Assembly: GCA_963747515.1 (NCBI GenBank)
Contig: CAVVFN010000008.1
Location: 682,001 to 746,000 of the forward strand
DNA from: Mariniphaga sp963747515
GTDB lineage: Bacteria > Bacteroidota > Bacteroidia > Bacteroidales > Prolixibacteraceae
Direction of reading: 5' to 3'
DNA: 64,000 nt
The notes beneath the pieces were generated by a model. The model saw nothing but the letters and a program-made list of their open reading frames with translations, was not told the DNA's origin and did no database searches. A program made the position numbers and the translations under genes. Of this stretch, positions 9,254 to 19,506 are shown one piece after another. The stretch's first letter is position 1. Every line of letters begins with the position of its first letter.

Positions 9254-10504
9254 TCAAATTTTTCTTTTTTCCACCAGATCCTTTTTTCTTTTTATTGCTT
9301 CCAAAAAATAATAGTCGGCATATACCAGAGGCACATCGATTTCTACCCCGTGTGGAATACTGCCAACACAATGATCAAGAATAAAATAATCATTGCTTCC
9401 AGGAATTGGCATATAAGCAGGCGATGCCAATGATTCAAGGATTTCTGAAGCAGCTCCGGCATATTTTTCTCCCTTTGACACAGAATATGAACTCAGTTCA
9501 AATAAAGCAGAACTTATTATAGCTGCTGCAGAAGCATCCCTTTGGTCCATTGCAAATTTTGAAGCTTTTACATCCCATTGAGGAACCATTCGCTCTTCTC
9601 CGGCATTAAAATCCCAGTAAGGAACTTTATCTTCAGGCAGATTTTCATGATTCAGAATATAATCTGCAATATGCTCTGCAAAATCAAGAAATTTAGCATC
9701 CCGGGTGTATCGGTAACAAATAGTAAAACCGTACAATCCCCATGCCTGTCCGCGTGACCAGGAAGAAGGATCGGCCAAACCCTGATTTGTAGCCCGATCC
9801 AGGACCTGACCGGTAATTGTATCGTAATTGACAACATGAAAACAGGAGTAATCGTCTCTGTAATGGTTTTTCATGGTGGTCAGCGCATGTTTTATTGCAA
9901 CATCCTGAAAAGTTGCATCTCCACTTATTTTTGAAGCTTCAAAAAGCAATTCCAGATTCATCATATTATCAATAATGACCGGATAGAACCATTCGGTAAC
10001 CCCATCCCATGATTTTTTATAATTCCAGGATTTAATACATCCTGTATTGGGATTAAAACGGGTAATTAATGATTTTGCCGTTTGCACCAGAACTTTTTCA
10101 TAATCTGTTTCACCCGATAACCGCAATCCATTCCCATAGCTGCAATTAACGATAAATCCCACATCATGATGATTTGTATAGTATTGAACAGGTTCAAGCG
10201 CTTCAGTCCACTTTTTTGCCTCTTTCATCCATTTTTCATTACCCGTTAATTCATACAAATACCAAAGGCTTCCAGGAAAAAAACCACTGGTCCAACCGTA
10301 TATCCCGGTAGTTTTTAGTGATCGGTCATCAGAAACCGTTCTGGGAAATTTGGTGGAATCCTTTGAAACTGCCAATGTATGTTCAAACTGGCTAATAATA
10401 AAGTTCAATTTGTTTTTATCAAGAACAGTTTCCTGTTTACAACTATTCATTATAATGCCCGCACCAGCAAACAATGCAATACAAATAAGATATCGTATAT
10501 TCAT
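9254..10504 (-). CDS. GH88 unsaturated glucuronyl hydrolase, lipoprotein (copy 1)
   Basis: A 416-residue GH88 protein. The lipobox Cys is at residue 22 (MNSC-K), so it is exported and lipid-anchored, not cytoplasmic. The two Asp residues known to matter in Bacillus unsaturated glucuronyl hydrolase are present: Asp114 in 'HDVGF' and Asp179 in 'VIIDNMMNL'. The '(alpha/alpha)6' barrel pattern (GWTSGFFPGSLWYLYELTG, SRGQAWGLYGF) runs throughout. The enzyme removes the 4,5-unsaturated uronic acid left by polysaccharide lyases, which acts by hydration of the vinyl ether. The adjacent upstream gene is a paralogue. Together they imply that a lyase-produced oligosaccharide with an unsaturated glucuronyl-type end is the substrate of this block. 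Confidence 0.92.
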   Translation of the reverse strand: MNIRYLICIALFAGAGIIMNSCKQETVLDKNKLNFIISQFEHTLAVSKDSTKFPRTVSDDRSLKTTGIYGWTSGFFPGSLWYLYELTGNEKWMKEAKKWTEALEPVQYYTNHHDVGFIVNCSYGNGLRLSGETDYEKVLVQTAKSLITRFNPNTGCIKSWNYKKSWDGVTEWFYPVIIDNMMNLELLFEASKISGDATFQDVAIKHALTTMKNHYRDDYSCFHVVNYDTITGQVLDRATNQGLADPSSWSRGQAWGLYGFTICYRYTRDAKFLDFAEHIADYILNHENLPEDKVPYWDFNAGEERMVPQWDVKASKFAMDQRDASAAAIISSALFELSSYSVSKGEKYAGAASEILESLASPAYMPIPGSNDYFILDHCVGSIPHGVEIDVPLVYADYYFLEAIKRKKDLVEKRKI

Positions 10505-10552
10505 TTCAGAGTAATTTTTTCAAAAATAAACAGTACTGTTCATACTTACTTT

Positions 10553-11773
10553 TTACAGTTTAATCTGTTGTTCAGTTTCCAAATCTTTTTTACGCTTTAA
10601 TGCCTCTAAAAAATAATAATCGGCATAATTAAGCGGAACATCAATTTCAACACCATGAGGAATACTTCCAACAGAATGTTTTAGGATAAAATTACCATTT
10701 TCACCCACCATAGCTTCATATTCGGGACTTGCAAGGGTTTCAACGATTTTATCAGCCCAGCCTTTATAGTATTCGCTGTTCCTGTAGGTTGACAATTCAT
10801 ATAATGCTGAAGCCATAATGGCTGCAGCAGAAGCATCGCGATTTGCAAAGGGAATATTTGGAGCCTCATAATCCCAGTAAGGGATCCCATCTTTAGGAAA
10901 ATTAATATGGTTAACTACATATTTAAAGGCGTTTTCCGCCTGTTCCAGGTATTTTTCATCGCCGGTTTCCCTATAGCAAACTACAAACCCATAAATCCCC
11001 CATGATTGTCCTCTGGCCCAGGTAGTATGATGCGCAAAGCCCTGTGCAGTATGCTTATTTCTCACACTTCCGTTGGTAAGACTGTAATCAACAACATGCC
11101 AGGTGCTGTAATCGGGCCTGAAATGGTTCTTCATCGTATTATCGGCATGGCTTACTGCAATCCGGTAAAATGAAGAATCGCCCGAAAGTTTTGTGGCTTT
11201 AAACAGCAATTCCAGATTCATCATATTATCAATAATTACAGGGCATTCCCAGCCTCTTTCCGACTGCCAGCCACTATCAACATTCCACGACTGAATAACT
11301 CCTGCATTAGGCCTGAAACGCGTGGACAAGGAACGTGCAGCCTGCACAATTACAGCTTTATAAGCCTCATTTCCGGTTAATCTCAACCCATTGCCATAAC
11401 TGTTTCCAACCATAAATCCCACGTCATGAAGGGAAGTAAGGTATTGGACAGAATCCAGTGCTCCGGTATATTTGATTCCCAATTCCTTCCATTTTTCATC
11501 TCCGGTAAGTTCGTACAGATACCACATGCTTCCGGGAAAAAAGCCGGAAGTCCAGTCATCCGGCTGAACATATATTATCTTCCCGTCGACATAAGTTCTG
11601 GGATTAAGTACTTTACCCGACTGTTCAATAATATCGGTCTGTAATCCGTACTGATCGACTATTGTATTCAAATTGTTTTTAAAAAATGAACGGCTGATCT
11701 TTTTCTGAGTTTGACAGGAAAAGGTAGACGCAATAACAAGTAACAATAAAATAAACAGTTGTACTTTTCTCAT
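10553..11773 (-). CDS. GH88 unsaturated glucuronyl hydrolase, lipoprotein (copy 2)
   Basis: A 406-residue paralogue of the next gene in the operon, with the same architecture: lipobox Cys20 (STFSC-Q), Asp117 in 'HDVGF', Asp182 in 'IIDNMMNL', and the conserved 'PHGVEIDVPL.YADYYFLEA' C-terminal region. Both copies keep the catalytic Asp pair, so neither looks inactivated. Differences in the loops around residues 50-70 and 160-175, which border the active-site entrance in the known fold, suggest different +1 subsite specificity rather than simple dosage. Transcribed immediately before copy 1 with a gap of 48 bp. Function is secure at family level; the linkage preference is unknown. Confidence 0.92.
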   Translation of the reverse strand: MRKVQLFILLLLVIASTFSCQTQKKISRSFFKNNLNTIVDQYGLQTDIIEQSGKVLNPRTYVDGKIIYVQPDDWTSGFFPGSMWYLYELTGDEKWKELGIKYTGALDSVQYLTSLHDVGFMVGNSYGNGLRLTGNEAYKAVIVQAARSLSTRFRPNAGVIQSWNVDSGWQSERGWECPVIIDNMMNLELLFKATKLSGDSSFYRIAVSHADNTMKNHFRPDYSTWHVVDYSLTNGSVRNKHTAQGFAHHTTWARGQSWGIYGFVVCYRETGDEKYLEQAENAFKYVVNHINFPKDGIPYWDYEAPNIPFANRDASAAAIMASALYELSTYRNSEYYKGWADKIVETLASPEYEAMVGENGNFILKHSVGSIPHGVEIDVPLNYADYYFLEALKRKKDLETEQQIKL

Positions 11774-11873
11774 TTATTTAAAATTTTATGTTTTTAGTTT
11801 TTATATTAGCTATAAACGAATAATTTCCGATTTAATGATTTTTAATGAGAAATTAAAATTTCATATTCAGTAT

Positions 11874-14837
11874 TTATTTTTCAATTACAGTATAAACTAC
11901 AAAGAAACTACCATTTCCTGGAAATTTAAATCTGAATTTTTTCATTTCCGGGGAACATCTGCCTTCCTGCAGCTGAATATTATTATAGGTTTTTTCTTCC
12001 AATATTTTTCCTTCCTGATTCTTAAGTTCGATAATTAAATCAACTGTCTTTTTATTTCCAAGGTGATGAAACACTGGTACGATAAAATCATCGGGACCGT
12101 ATACCACATCGACATTGTTACTGGCAGCCCAGGTTTTTTGGAAAACCATCTTATTGGTATACCAGGCAAGTTTTGGATGTCTTAAATTATCGATCAATGG
12201 TTTCTGATAAGTGCCCATATTTGCCCCTCCCCGAATGGTGCACCATGAAAATCCATCATACCCCAACAACATTTGTTTTTTCATCGACTCCCAGGCAGAA
12301 AAAGCCTGCCATGCCTGGCTTGCCCGCCATTCACCGAAAGTCAGATGCCTTCCGATACTTCCTTCATCATATCCCCATTCATAGGAATGCACCAGGTACC
12401 AGGGTTTACCCTTGCTTAATTTCCAATTAGGCTGACCAATGGACTCTTCATGTTCAAAATTAAAATAAGCCTTTTCATTTGCTTCGAGACAAGAGGCAGC
12501 CCAACCTTCAGGTGCTTTTCTAAGTTTTGTCCATTCGGCACCATAACCGGTATACGCATCCTGGCTTCCGCGGGTAGTAAGTTCAGCCATAAATTCCGGC
12601 ACAGCAGTAATGGAATTACCCTCAGGATCAAGTGTACCGTAATAATTTGCATAATGCGTATGTCCCCATGATGTAGTTGGCGTTATTAGCCTGCTTTTAT
12701 CGGCACCATAAATGGTTTGATATATTTTCCTGACAAAATCATGGGTGTCATTAATATCGTGCTGTTTAAACCGGTTTGGATGATTTGAAGCTTCCCAGAT
12801 TACAATACTGGGGTGATTTATTACCTGCTTCATAAATTTTGGATAACCTTCAAAATCAATATTCCAGGCTTCGCCTTCACGTATAAAGGCAGCGGTTGAC
12901 CATATCAGATAGATTCCCATTTGATCGGCAAATTCGGCATACCTGGGATCATTTATACCATCAGCAGTATCTTTTTCAGCATGAACATGTACACGTAACA
13001 AATTAGCATTCATCTTCTTAATCATCAACATTTCTTCGGCAATGGTTTCAATGGGTGCACAACGGTTATATTTGGCAATGGTTTCAACTGGAGTGCGAAA
13101 ACCCATTATCTGGGCTCCATTTAAAATTTCAGGTTTCTCGTTTATATACAACTGACCATTGGCCTGTTTTATCGTCCTTATACCGGTGGTGACAACATAA
13201 TCATCAACAGGTTTTCCATTTGAATCTTTAAGAATAATCTCAACTTTATAGAGATTGGGTGATTCAGGGCTCCAAAATTTGGGTGATTCAACAGGAAATT
13301 CAATCATAAATTCCTGCTCTATACGTGGTCTTACCTTTATTTCACGGGTGAAGGTAGAAATTTTTTCACCTTCCTCGGGATACCAGGGATAATAATTGAT
13401 TTCTATACTCCCGTCAAAGAACATGGGATCAGAGTATTGAATACCTATCTTATGCATTTGCACAGCATTCTTCCCCAGCTTGTTGGTAAATACTTCTGCA
13501 TTTTTTATAGCACATTTTGAGGTAAGTACCAATTTTGTCCTTCCCAGAAACCAACCAATATAGTGGTCGGTTGGTGTATGAGGCATAGGTAAACTTAATT
13601 TATAAGGCTTAACTCTAACAGCAAACAGGTTTTCCTGATTCTTTTTCAGGTATTTTGTAACTTCAATTTCGTGCGGATGCCGATCATTAATAACAGCTAC
13701 CACTTCATTATTAACCCAAACCTCTCCCCCGGGATCCAATGTTTCCAATTGTAAAAAAGCCCGTTGAAATTCCCCCACGTGTTCTTTCTTCCTTAAATAG
13801 AAGCTTTCTTCCTTTTCACGAATTCCACCATGAACAGCAGGTAAATCCGATAATTTCCAATGGGCGTCATCAAAACTAAAAGTCTGCCAGTTATTAATTC
13901 CGGGCTTTAACTCAAAATCCTCGTCAATAACAACTTCTGAGACATAAGGATAATTTTTACTTTCCTGAGGTGTATGATTAAATAAAAAAATATCATCAAT
14001 AAAACAATTTCCAGATGCTACAACAGAGATATCAGATATTTCATTAACAGAAGTATCTGCCATTAATGAGAAATCCTGAATTAATTTATCATCTATGTAA
14101 CAATTAAATCTTTTTTGTGTCAGATCTCCTTCTATACTTAATTTAAAGCCATCTCCGCTGTTTAAATCATCTATTGCTGATGAATTGTTTATTGTAAATA
14201 AACCTTTACTATTAAACCCGATTGAAATACCAGTCTTTTGCTTATCCCTAAATTCAAATTTACAAGAACTGTTTTTTGCAAGCCTTACCCTTGCTTCCAG
14301 CTTAAACCGCCAGGTTAACGGTTTAATCTCCTTTTTAATAATGGTGCTGCTTAAGACAAGTTCACCATTGGAAATATCGGTTCCGTCATACTTTTCCCAT
14401 TCCTTCAGTTTTTGGGATTTCAACTCCTCCAATCCATCGTGGTATCCATAAGTTTTCCAGCCATTCAGGAGAACAGTTTTTCTTACATGGGTATCCGGTT
14501 GAGGTTTAATTTTTTCCAGCAGGTGCTGAATTTCATCATCTTCAACGATTTTCTTGTCTAAATCCTGATTATCAAAAAAGACAGAGGCATAATCAGCATA
14601 CTTATTCAAAAAAGCAACTCTTTTTTCGGTATCCATCCATTCTGTTTCACCCTTGAAATCGGTCTCTCCATTTGCTTTTGGATCATCTGTGAAATACCGC
14701 TGTTCAAAAACCTGATAACGACTTTGAGCATTAACATTAGTAATGTCTGTAAATCCAGATAAAATTAACAGAAAAGTACAAGCCAAAAGTTTATAAAAAA
14801 ATTTATATTGAAAAAAAATAAACATAGTCTTTTGCAT
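11874..14837 (-). CDS. GH2-family glycoside hydrolase with atypical acid/base position
   Basis: A 987-residue exported protein (signal about residues 8-38). Residues about 120-290 add a concanavalin-like insert, followed by the GH2 sugar-binding jelly roll (about 330-440), an immunoglobulin-like domain (about 445-555) and a TIM barrel (about 560-900). The barrel keeps the strand 'NHPSIVIW' and then reads EASNH. In the usual GH2 consensus (NHPSI..W..GNE) the catalytic acid/base Glu aligns with His686 here. A nucleophile candidate, Glu752, is retained in 'PEFMAEL'. The enzyme may belong to a GH2 subgroup with an altered mechanism, may use the neighbouring Glu682, or may be a binding protein. 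Substrate could be a beta-galactoside, glucuronide or mannoside; the context suggests a uronic-acid-containing glycan. Confidence 0.8.
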   Translation of the reverse strand: MQKTMFIFFQYKFFYKLLACTFLLILSGFTDITNVNAQSRYQVFEQRYFTDDPKANGETDFKGETEWMDTEKRVAFLNKYADYASVFFDNQDLDKKIVEDDEIQHLLEKIKPQPDTHVRKTVLLNGWKTYGYHDGLEELKSQKLKEWEKYDGTDISNGELVLSSTIIKKEIKPLTWRFKLEARVRLAKNSSCKFEFRDKQKTGISIGFNSKGLFTINNSSAIDDLNSGDGFKLSIEGDLTQKRFNCYIDDKLIQDFSLMADTSVNEISDISVVASGNCFIDDIFLFNHTPQESKNYPYVSEVVIDEDFELKPGINNWQTFSFDDAHWKLSDLPAVHGGIREKEESFYLRKKEHVGEFQRAFLQLETLDPGGEVWVNNEVVAVINDRHPHEIEVTKYLKKNQENLFAVRVKPYKLSLPMPHTPTDHYIGWFLGRTKLVLTSKCAIKNAEVFTNKLGKNAVQMHKIGIQYSDPMFFDGSIEINYYPWYPEEGEKISTFTREIKVRPRIEQEFMIEFPVESPKFWSPESPNLYKVEIILKDSNGKPVDDYVVTTGIRTIKQANGQLYINEKPEILNGAQIMGFRTPVETIAKYNRCAPIETIAEEMLMIKKMNANLLRVHVHAEKDTADGINDPRYAEFADQMGIYLIWSTAAFIREGEAWNIDFEGYPKFMKQVINHPSIVIWEASNHPNRFKQHDINDTHDFVRKIYQTIYGADKSRLITPTTSWGHTHYANYYGTLDPEGNSITAVPEFMAELTTRGSQDAYTGYGAEWTKLRKAPEGWAASCLEANEKAYFNFEHEESIGQPNWKLSKGKPWYLVHSYEWGYDEGSIGRHLTFGEWRASQAWQAFSAWESMKKQMLLGYDGFSWCTIRGGANMGTYQKPLIDNLRHPKLAWYTNKMVFQKTWAASNNVDVVYGPDDFIVPVFHHLGNKKTVDLIIELKNQEGKILEEKTYNNIQLQEGRCSPEMKKFRFKFPGNGSFFVVYTVIEK

Positions 14838-14954
14838 TAATTAATTAATTATGGTCACTGGATTCCTCCTTCAACTGGTCAGTGGTATCGAAATCCAAGA
14901 ATTGTCTGCTTCAGGTTTATGAAAACAGCAATCGAACAAGGGTTATAATCAGCA

Positions 14955-16868
14955 TTATTTAAATGGTGTAGCCATATACCCTTCAATATCTGTCCAGTGA
15001 GCAAGCATAATTCTTCTTTTCATTTTAAGTTGTTCGATTAAATCAGGTCCCAGCAAAAAGGTATCTTCATACCGGGTATCGTCAGCATGGGATATAAATT
15101 CCATACCACCGTTACTTAATACATTGATTAGATCCAAAGTGTTATCGAGTTCATCGCGCATTACCGTCATAAATGCCTGCAAATCGGGATCTCCTTCCCA
15201 GGTTGGAATCTTATCGGGCCGGTGGGGAGTCGCAGCCAGTTTTGCCGCATTTCTGTCGCGTATTGCCTGGGCTTCAGCAAAATTCCCAATGCTCCGAAAA
15301 ATACTGCTGTGTATTTTCAACGATAGAACCATATCTGCAATAAATGCTTTTTCAGGAGCATCATTACTTACTCTTTCCAGCAAGCGAATTGCCCGGTTCA
15401 CCATTCCCACATATGTATTTGCTGCCCCTGAAGTAAGTGTTCTGTGAGCCCCGTGAATATCGGTATAATCCATCCGTGCTTCTTCTTCCGAAGGATTAAA
15501 AACATGAGAAAGAAAATAGGATTCTTCCTCTTTTGACAGAAGTTGCGGGGCAACAACCAATGGACGTGTTATATGCCGTGCCGTTACGCCCCAATACATG
15601 CCGGAAGCTCCACGTAAAGCCACATTTTTGTATTTATTTGCTTCATCAAGTGCAGTAAACGCATTATACAGCAACTCGGAATTATCCTTTCCCCCCCATT
15701 CTTCACAAAGCTGATAAAGTTGTTTTTCCTGAGCCATAAATTCACTTTCAGTGGAGTTCTCCAGATTATAAATCAATAGGCTCATAAATTTTTCAATGGT
15801 TTGCATATGTTCATACCCACGATCATAGGAAGCACGAAAACCAATAAAAATAGTATTCGTTGACTCGCTTTTTATGGAATTGATATTTGCAATGATTTCG
15901 AGAGGATTAAACAACCCCCGGACTGGATAATTCCCTACAATCATGCTGCTGATTCCTTTAACTTCATCAGAATTATGGCTTTGGAAATAACAGCCTTCTG
16001 GCAAATGCAGGTAAATATCCTTTTTTTCTTCATCAGAAAACATCGAGCCCGTAAGATAGATTGAAATATCTTCTCCCGCTCTATCAGCCCCTGTCTTGAA
16101 AGAATTCATCAGAGTTGCCACCCGCTCTCCCATGCTGTGGTTTTTACAATGTGACGGGCCATTAGGTCCAGCATATTGCCAGTCGGACCAGCAAATTCCC
16201 GATCCTGCATCATTGGTTTTAAAAAAGAAAGTGTGGATTTCCGGTACATTCTTCATCAATTCAGTCACCATACCAGAAAACATTTCCTGCGTCTCCTTTA
16301 CGCTGATACATGGCGCAAATGCCGGATAATTTCCGCGTCGGGGATGGTCTACCCGAGCTCCCATCATTTCAGGATACTGTTCAAAAAATTCCTCAGGCAA
16401 AAAATTCGGTTCATAGCTCCAAAAGGCACCTTCCAAGCCAAATTTACGTAAAATTTTTGCCTTTGCCAGTATCAGTTCACGATTTTTGTTAACGAATTCA
16501 GCAGGTATGAACGGAGCAATTTTAGGATCAGGAAAAAATTTATAAGGAGTAGGGTTTTTGCTTGCATATTCATACCAATAATTCCTACCTTCAGGGATTT
16601 CATGAAAGCCTTTTTCAGCAAGGTTACTTACATTCACCTCCACCCGGCCAAAAGGTTTTAACCGAGCGGCTTGCCGGCACAATTCACTGAACTCATTTAA
16701 GTTACTAATGGGGGCATGAATAACGAAAATTTTTTCTGATTTCTCCGATAATGCGGGTATTGGTATTTTTGTTTTAACGTTTCGTTCTTCCGCTTTAACG
16801 ATATAAATAATATTCAGAACCATTAAAACAACCAGCAGATTCTTTAATTTTAAAACAGTATCAGCCAT
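14955..16868 (-). CDS. exported protein of unknown function, TIM-barrel glycosidase-like
   Basis: A 637-residue protein with a signal anchor (about residues 8-26). I cannot assign a family. The first half (about 45-370) looks like a (beta/alpha)8 barrel, with Phe/Tyr-rich strands and an acidic 'FFFKTNDAGSGICWSDW' segment at about residues 220-235. This resembles the strand-4 region of GH20-, GH67- or GH84-like enzymes, where adjacent acidic residues act in catalysis. The second half is largely alpha-helical, as in the C-terminal domains of those families. It sits 37 bp from the preceding gene in the operon, between the beta-propeller protein and GH2. An exo-glycosidase acting on hexosaminide or uronide is a possibility, not a conclusion. 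Confidence 0.45.
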   Translation of the reverse strand: MADTVLKLKNLLVVLMVLNIIYIVKAEERNVKTKIPIPALSEKSEKIFVIHAPISNLNEFSELCRQAARLKPFGRVEVNVSNLAEKGFHEIPEGRNYWYEYASKNPTPYKFFPDPKIAPFIPAEFVNKNRELILAKAKILRKFGLEGAFWSYEPNFLPEEFFEQYPEMMGARVDHPRRGNYPAFAPCISVKETQEMFSGMVTELMKNVPEIHTFFFKTNDAGSGICWSDWQYAGPNGPSHCKNHSMGERVATLMNSFKTGADRAGEDISIYLTGSMFSDEEKKDIYLHLPEGCYFQSHNSDEVKGISSMIVGNYPVRGLFNPLEIIANINSIKSESTNTIFIGFRASYDRGYEHMQTIEKFMSLLIYNLENSTESEFMAQEKQLYQLCEEWGGKDNSELLYNAFTALDEANKYKNVALRGASGMYWGVTARHITRPLVVAPQLLSKEEESYFLSHVFNPSEEEARMDYTDIHGAHRTLTSGAANTYVGMVNRAIRLLERVSNDAPEKAFIADMVLSLKIHSSIFRSIGNFAEAQAIRDRNAAKLAATPHRPDKIPTWEGDPDLQAFMTVMRDELDNTLDLINVLSNGGMEFISHADDTRYEDTFLLGPDLIEQLKMKRRIMLAHWTDIEGYMATPFK

Positions 16869-16905
16869 TTTGTTACCTTTTCTTAGTACCTAATTATAAA
16901 ATAAA

Positions 16906-19479
16906 TTAATTTATCCTTACCTCTGCCGGTTCACTTTCATTCCAACGGTTATCCACTGCAACAACCTTATAAAACAGACCCTTTGGTTTTTCGGGTAAAA
17001 TATCGGTAACCGAATTTTTTATAACCGACCGGATAACAGTTTCATTGTTACAGGTAAAATCAGCGGATTTTCCGCAATAAACAGAATAATGATGAAGATC
17101 GGCTGCCGTTGAATCATCCCATGAAAGCTGCACCTGATTACCTTTTACTGTAGTTTTTACATTTTGAACCTTTTCCGGAGCTATACCATCGGCCGGATAC
17201 AAAGCTTCGGGAACAAAATTATCGGCAGTAAGCAAAACTATATCCAGTTTTAAATCATAATCAGCAGAAGTTAAATCAAAAGAATCAGCAGTTTCATTCA
17301 CCTGTAACTGACCAAGATTTACCCATTCCCATTCTTTGGTGTCAACTGGAAATGTTTTGCCTGAAACTGCCCATTTACCATTACCTTTCACTCTTCCCCA
17401 CACAAAATATTCTCCTTCAGGAATGTTATTTAATGGAACAGAAACTTTTCCTTCAACTGCAGCTTCTTCTTTAGATTCCGGATTTATTCTTACAGTTTGA
17501 AATCCATTGACATACCCATCAAAAAAACGTCGTGCCGGAGAGGTCAGTTCCATTTCTTCGGCGTCGTAATAAAATGATTTAGCCCCATCAACCGATACTT
17601 CATTTGAAAATAAACTTTCCAAACCTGAATGTTCCACTGAAGCCAAAGCATAATATTTCCATTTACCATCCACTCTGAACTGGTTTCCGGTTATCAAAGT
17701 AGCATTAATCCTGGTAAAATCTCGCCCGCTGCTGTTGGAGCCGTATAAGTTATAACCTTTCACTTCCAGGTTCCGCAGGGGTGCTTCCCAGGTAAGCACA
17801 TTGTCTTTTAATTTAACATGAACAGGGGCATCGGGTCTTCGTGTATATACCATCTGGAGTTCAGTGCTGCCTAACATGTTTTCATTATATACCAGCTTTG
17901 TATAATCAGGGCTAGGCCTGCTGTATGTTGTCGACGTCCATGAAAACCTGGTAAAATATCTGGCTACGCGCATTACGGCACCAGGGTCATCTGAAGGAAT
18001 CATGAGATGTTGGTGATCTACATCATCCTTCCGGCCATTTGTAAATATGTATTTATTGTCGATGCTTACCCTGCCATAATCGGTAACAATGGTATTTTTC
18101 CAGTTTGCCCAGGGAATAATTTTATCTCCCGGAGTAAAAGTCATGCCAATATCACCCGGTACAAAAACATTCAAATGCCCTCCAAAATTTGCTACCATCC
18201 CATTTTTGCCATGACTGGCATGCCCGGAACTAAAACTTGGAGCAAGTCCTTTTTCTCCTGTATCCAAATTCAACCACCACCTTTCATATGTATAACAATT
18301 TGCCCATGAAGCAATATTATCATCACCGCTGATGCTCACATCCTTCAATCGGGTAGGTAATTCAAAATACCGCGATTTTTTATTCTTAACATCGATAATG
18401 TACAGGTATGGGGTTTCCCGAAAACCAATCACAATATTTCCTTTTGGTGTAAAATTTTTAAATTCCACATATGACCTGGTATATTCGGGAGTTGTGAATT
18501 CAGCAATTAACCCTTCTTTTCCCGATGACTTGTTCCATGAGAATACTGAAAAATCCTTCCCATTCCTCTTCATCAGGTAAAGAATATCGGGATCGGTTTC
18601 ACTCCAGATCTTCCAACCTCCTCCTTTAGGACCCTTCACTACCTTTCCTTCTCCTGGCATAAGAATTGGAACACCATCAATCTTTCTTTTGCTTTCAAAA
18701 TGGAGGGCAGCACCGTCACCTGACCATATATCCCCCTCTCCAAAATGATCGTCACCTGCAGTGGCAGTCAAACGGGTAGTGACAGCTCCGGTTGCATCAT
18801 CCCTGAAAATCACCATTTCTTCTCCTTCAATTATTGGCAGGGGAATATTTTCCCTGTATTTCAAGGCCTCAAGCCCATGATAGGGCCGGGGATTAAAATT
18901 TTCATCACGAATGGTTAACCCTGCACCAATTAGTTTTTCCTTCTCCTTCTTAGAAAGTTTCGAAACAAACTTAAGATCATCAAGTGACAGATGAGTATGA
19001 TTGTCCTGCATATCAATACCCAGCCTCACCTTTTTAATTCCTCTAATCCGTTCGTCTTCATAATCTTTTAAATCGATAACTGTTATTCCAGTTGTAAAGC
19101 CCAGTTTGGTTCGAAAACCATTTATATAAAAGTAACTGCTTGTGCCCTTTTCTTTAACATTCAGTACGACATAGTGATATTTATCCAAGTCCACTACACC
19201 ATAATTTTTATTCAGGTTCATGGATGTATCAACAGTCGACTCAATCCACGGCCACTTTTCTGCAGCAAATTCCAGTGTCCGGTACTTGTGCGGAATAACC
19301 AACGCACCATCAACTGATTCCATTTTTACAACAGGGGGAACAGAATCTCCACCGGAGTTTATTTCCCACCATCCTTCAACACCAGAAAAATCATCATGAA
19401 GGCCGGTTTTATTGGGTTGAAAGTTACATGAAGCAACCAAAACGGATATAATAACTCCAGTTAATATAATTAATTTCAT
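16906..19479 (-). CDS. lipoprotein with beta-propeller and two fibronectin-III domains
   Basis: An 857-residue lipoprotein (lipobox LVASC-N, Cys18). Residues about 25-180 form a beta-sandwich. From about 215 to 540 the sequence shows repeated WD40/oligogalacturonate-lyase-like blades (for example 'GDIWSGDGAALHF', 'DPDILYLMKR', 'GKNGMVANFGGHLNVF'). Two FN3-like domains flank a further sandwich (about 545-625 and 770-857). A propeller of this kind occurs in oligogalacturonide lyases and in surface glycan-binding proteins. The lyase Mn-binding His set cannot be confirmed by eye, so activity is undecided. Twenty-seven bases separate it from the M14 gene, consistent with one transcript. Confidence 0.55.
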   Translation of the reverse strand: MKLIILTGVIISVLVASCNFQPNKTGLHDDFSGVEGWWEINSGGDSVPPVVKMESVDGALVIPHKYRTLEFAAEKWPWIESTVDTSMNLNKNYGVVDLDKYHYVVLNVKEKGTSSYFYINGFRTKLGFTTGITVIDLKDYEDERIRGIKKVRLGIDMQDNHTHLSLDDLKFVSKLSKKEKEKLIGAGLTIRDENFNPRPYHGLEALKYRENIPLPIIEGEEMVIFRDDATGAVTTRLTATAGDDHFGEGDIWSGDGAALHFESKRKIDGVPILMPGEGKVVKGPKGGGWKIWSETDPDILYLMKRNGKDFSVFSWNKSSGKEGLIAEFTTPEYTRSYVEFKNFTPKGNIVIGFRETPYLYIIDVKNKKSRYFELPTRLKDVSISGDDNIASWANCYTYERWWLNLDTGEKGLAPSFSSGHASHGKNGMVANFGGHLNVFVPGDIGMTFTPGDKIIPWANWKNTIVTDYGRVSIDNKYIFTNGRKDDVDHQHLMIPSDDPGAVMRVARYFTRFSWTSTTYSRPSPDYTKLVYNENMLGSTELQMVYTRRPDAPVHVKLKDNVLTWEAPLRNLEVKGYNLYGSNSSGRDFTRINATLITGNQFRVDGKWKYYALASVEHSGLESLFSNEVSVDGAKSFYYDAEEMELTSPARRFFDGYVNGFQTVRINPESKEEAAVEGKVSVPLNNIPEGEYFVWGRVKGNGKWAVSGKTFPVDTKEWEWVNLGQLQVNETADSFDLTSADYDLKLDIVLLTADNFVPEALYPADGIAPEKVQNVKTTVKGNQVQLSWDDSTAADLHHYSVYCGKSADFTCNNETVIRSVIKNSVTDILPEKPKGLFYKVVAVDNRWNESEPAEVRIN

Positions 19480-19506
19480 TTTTTATGTTTTTTTTTATCA
19501 AACCAA

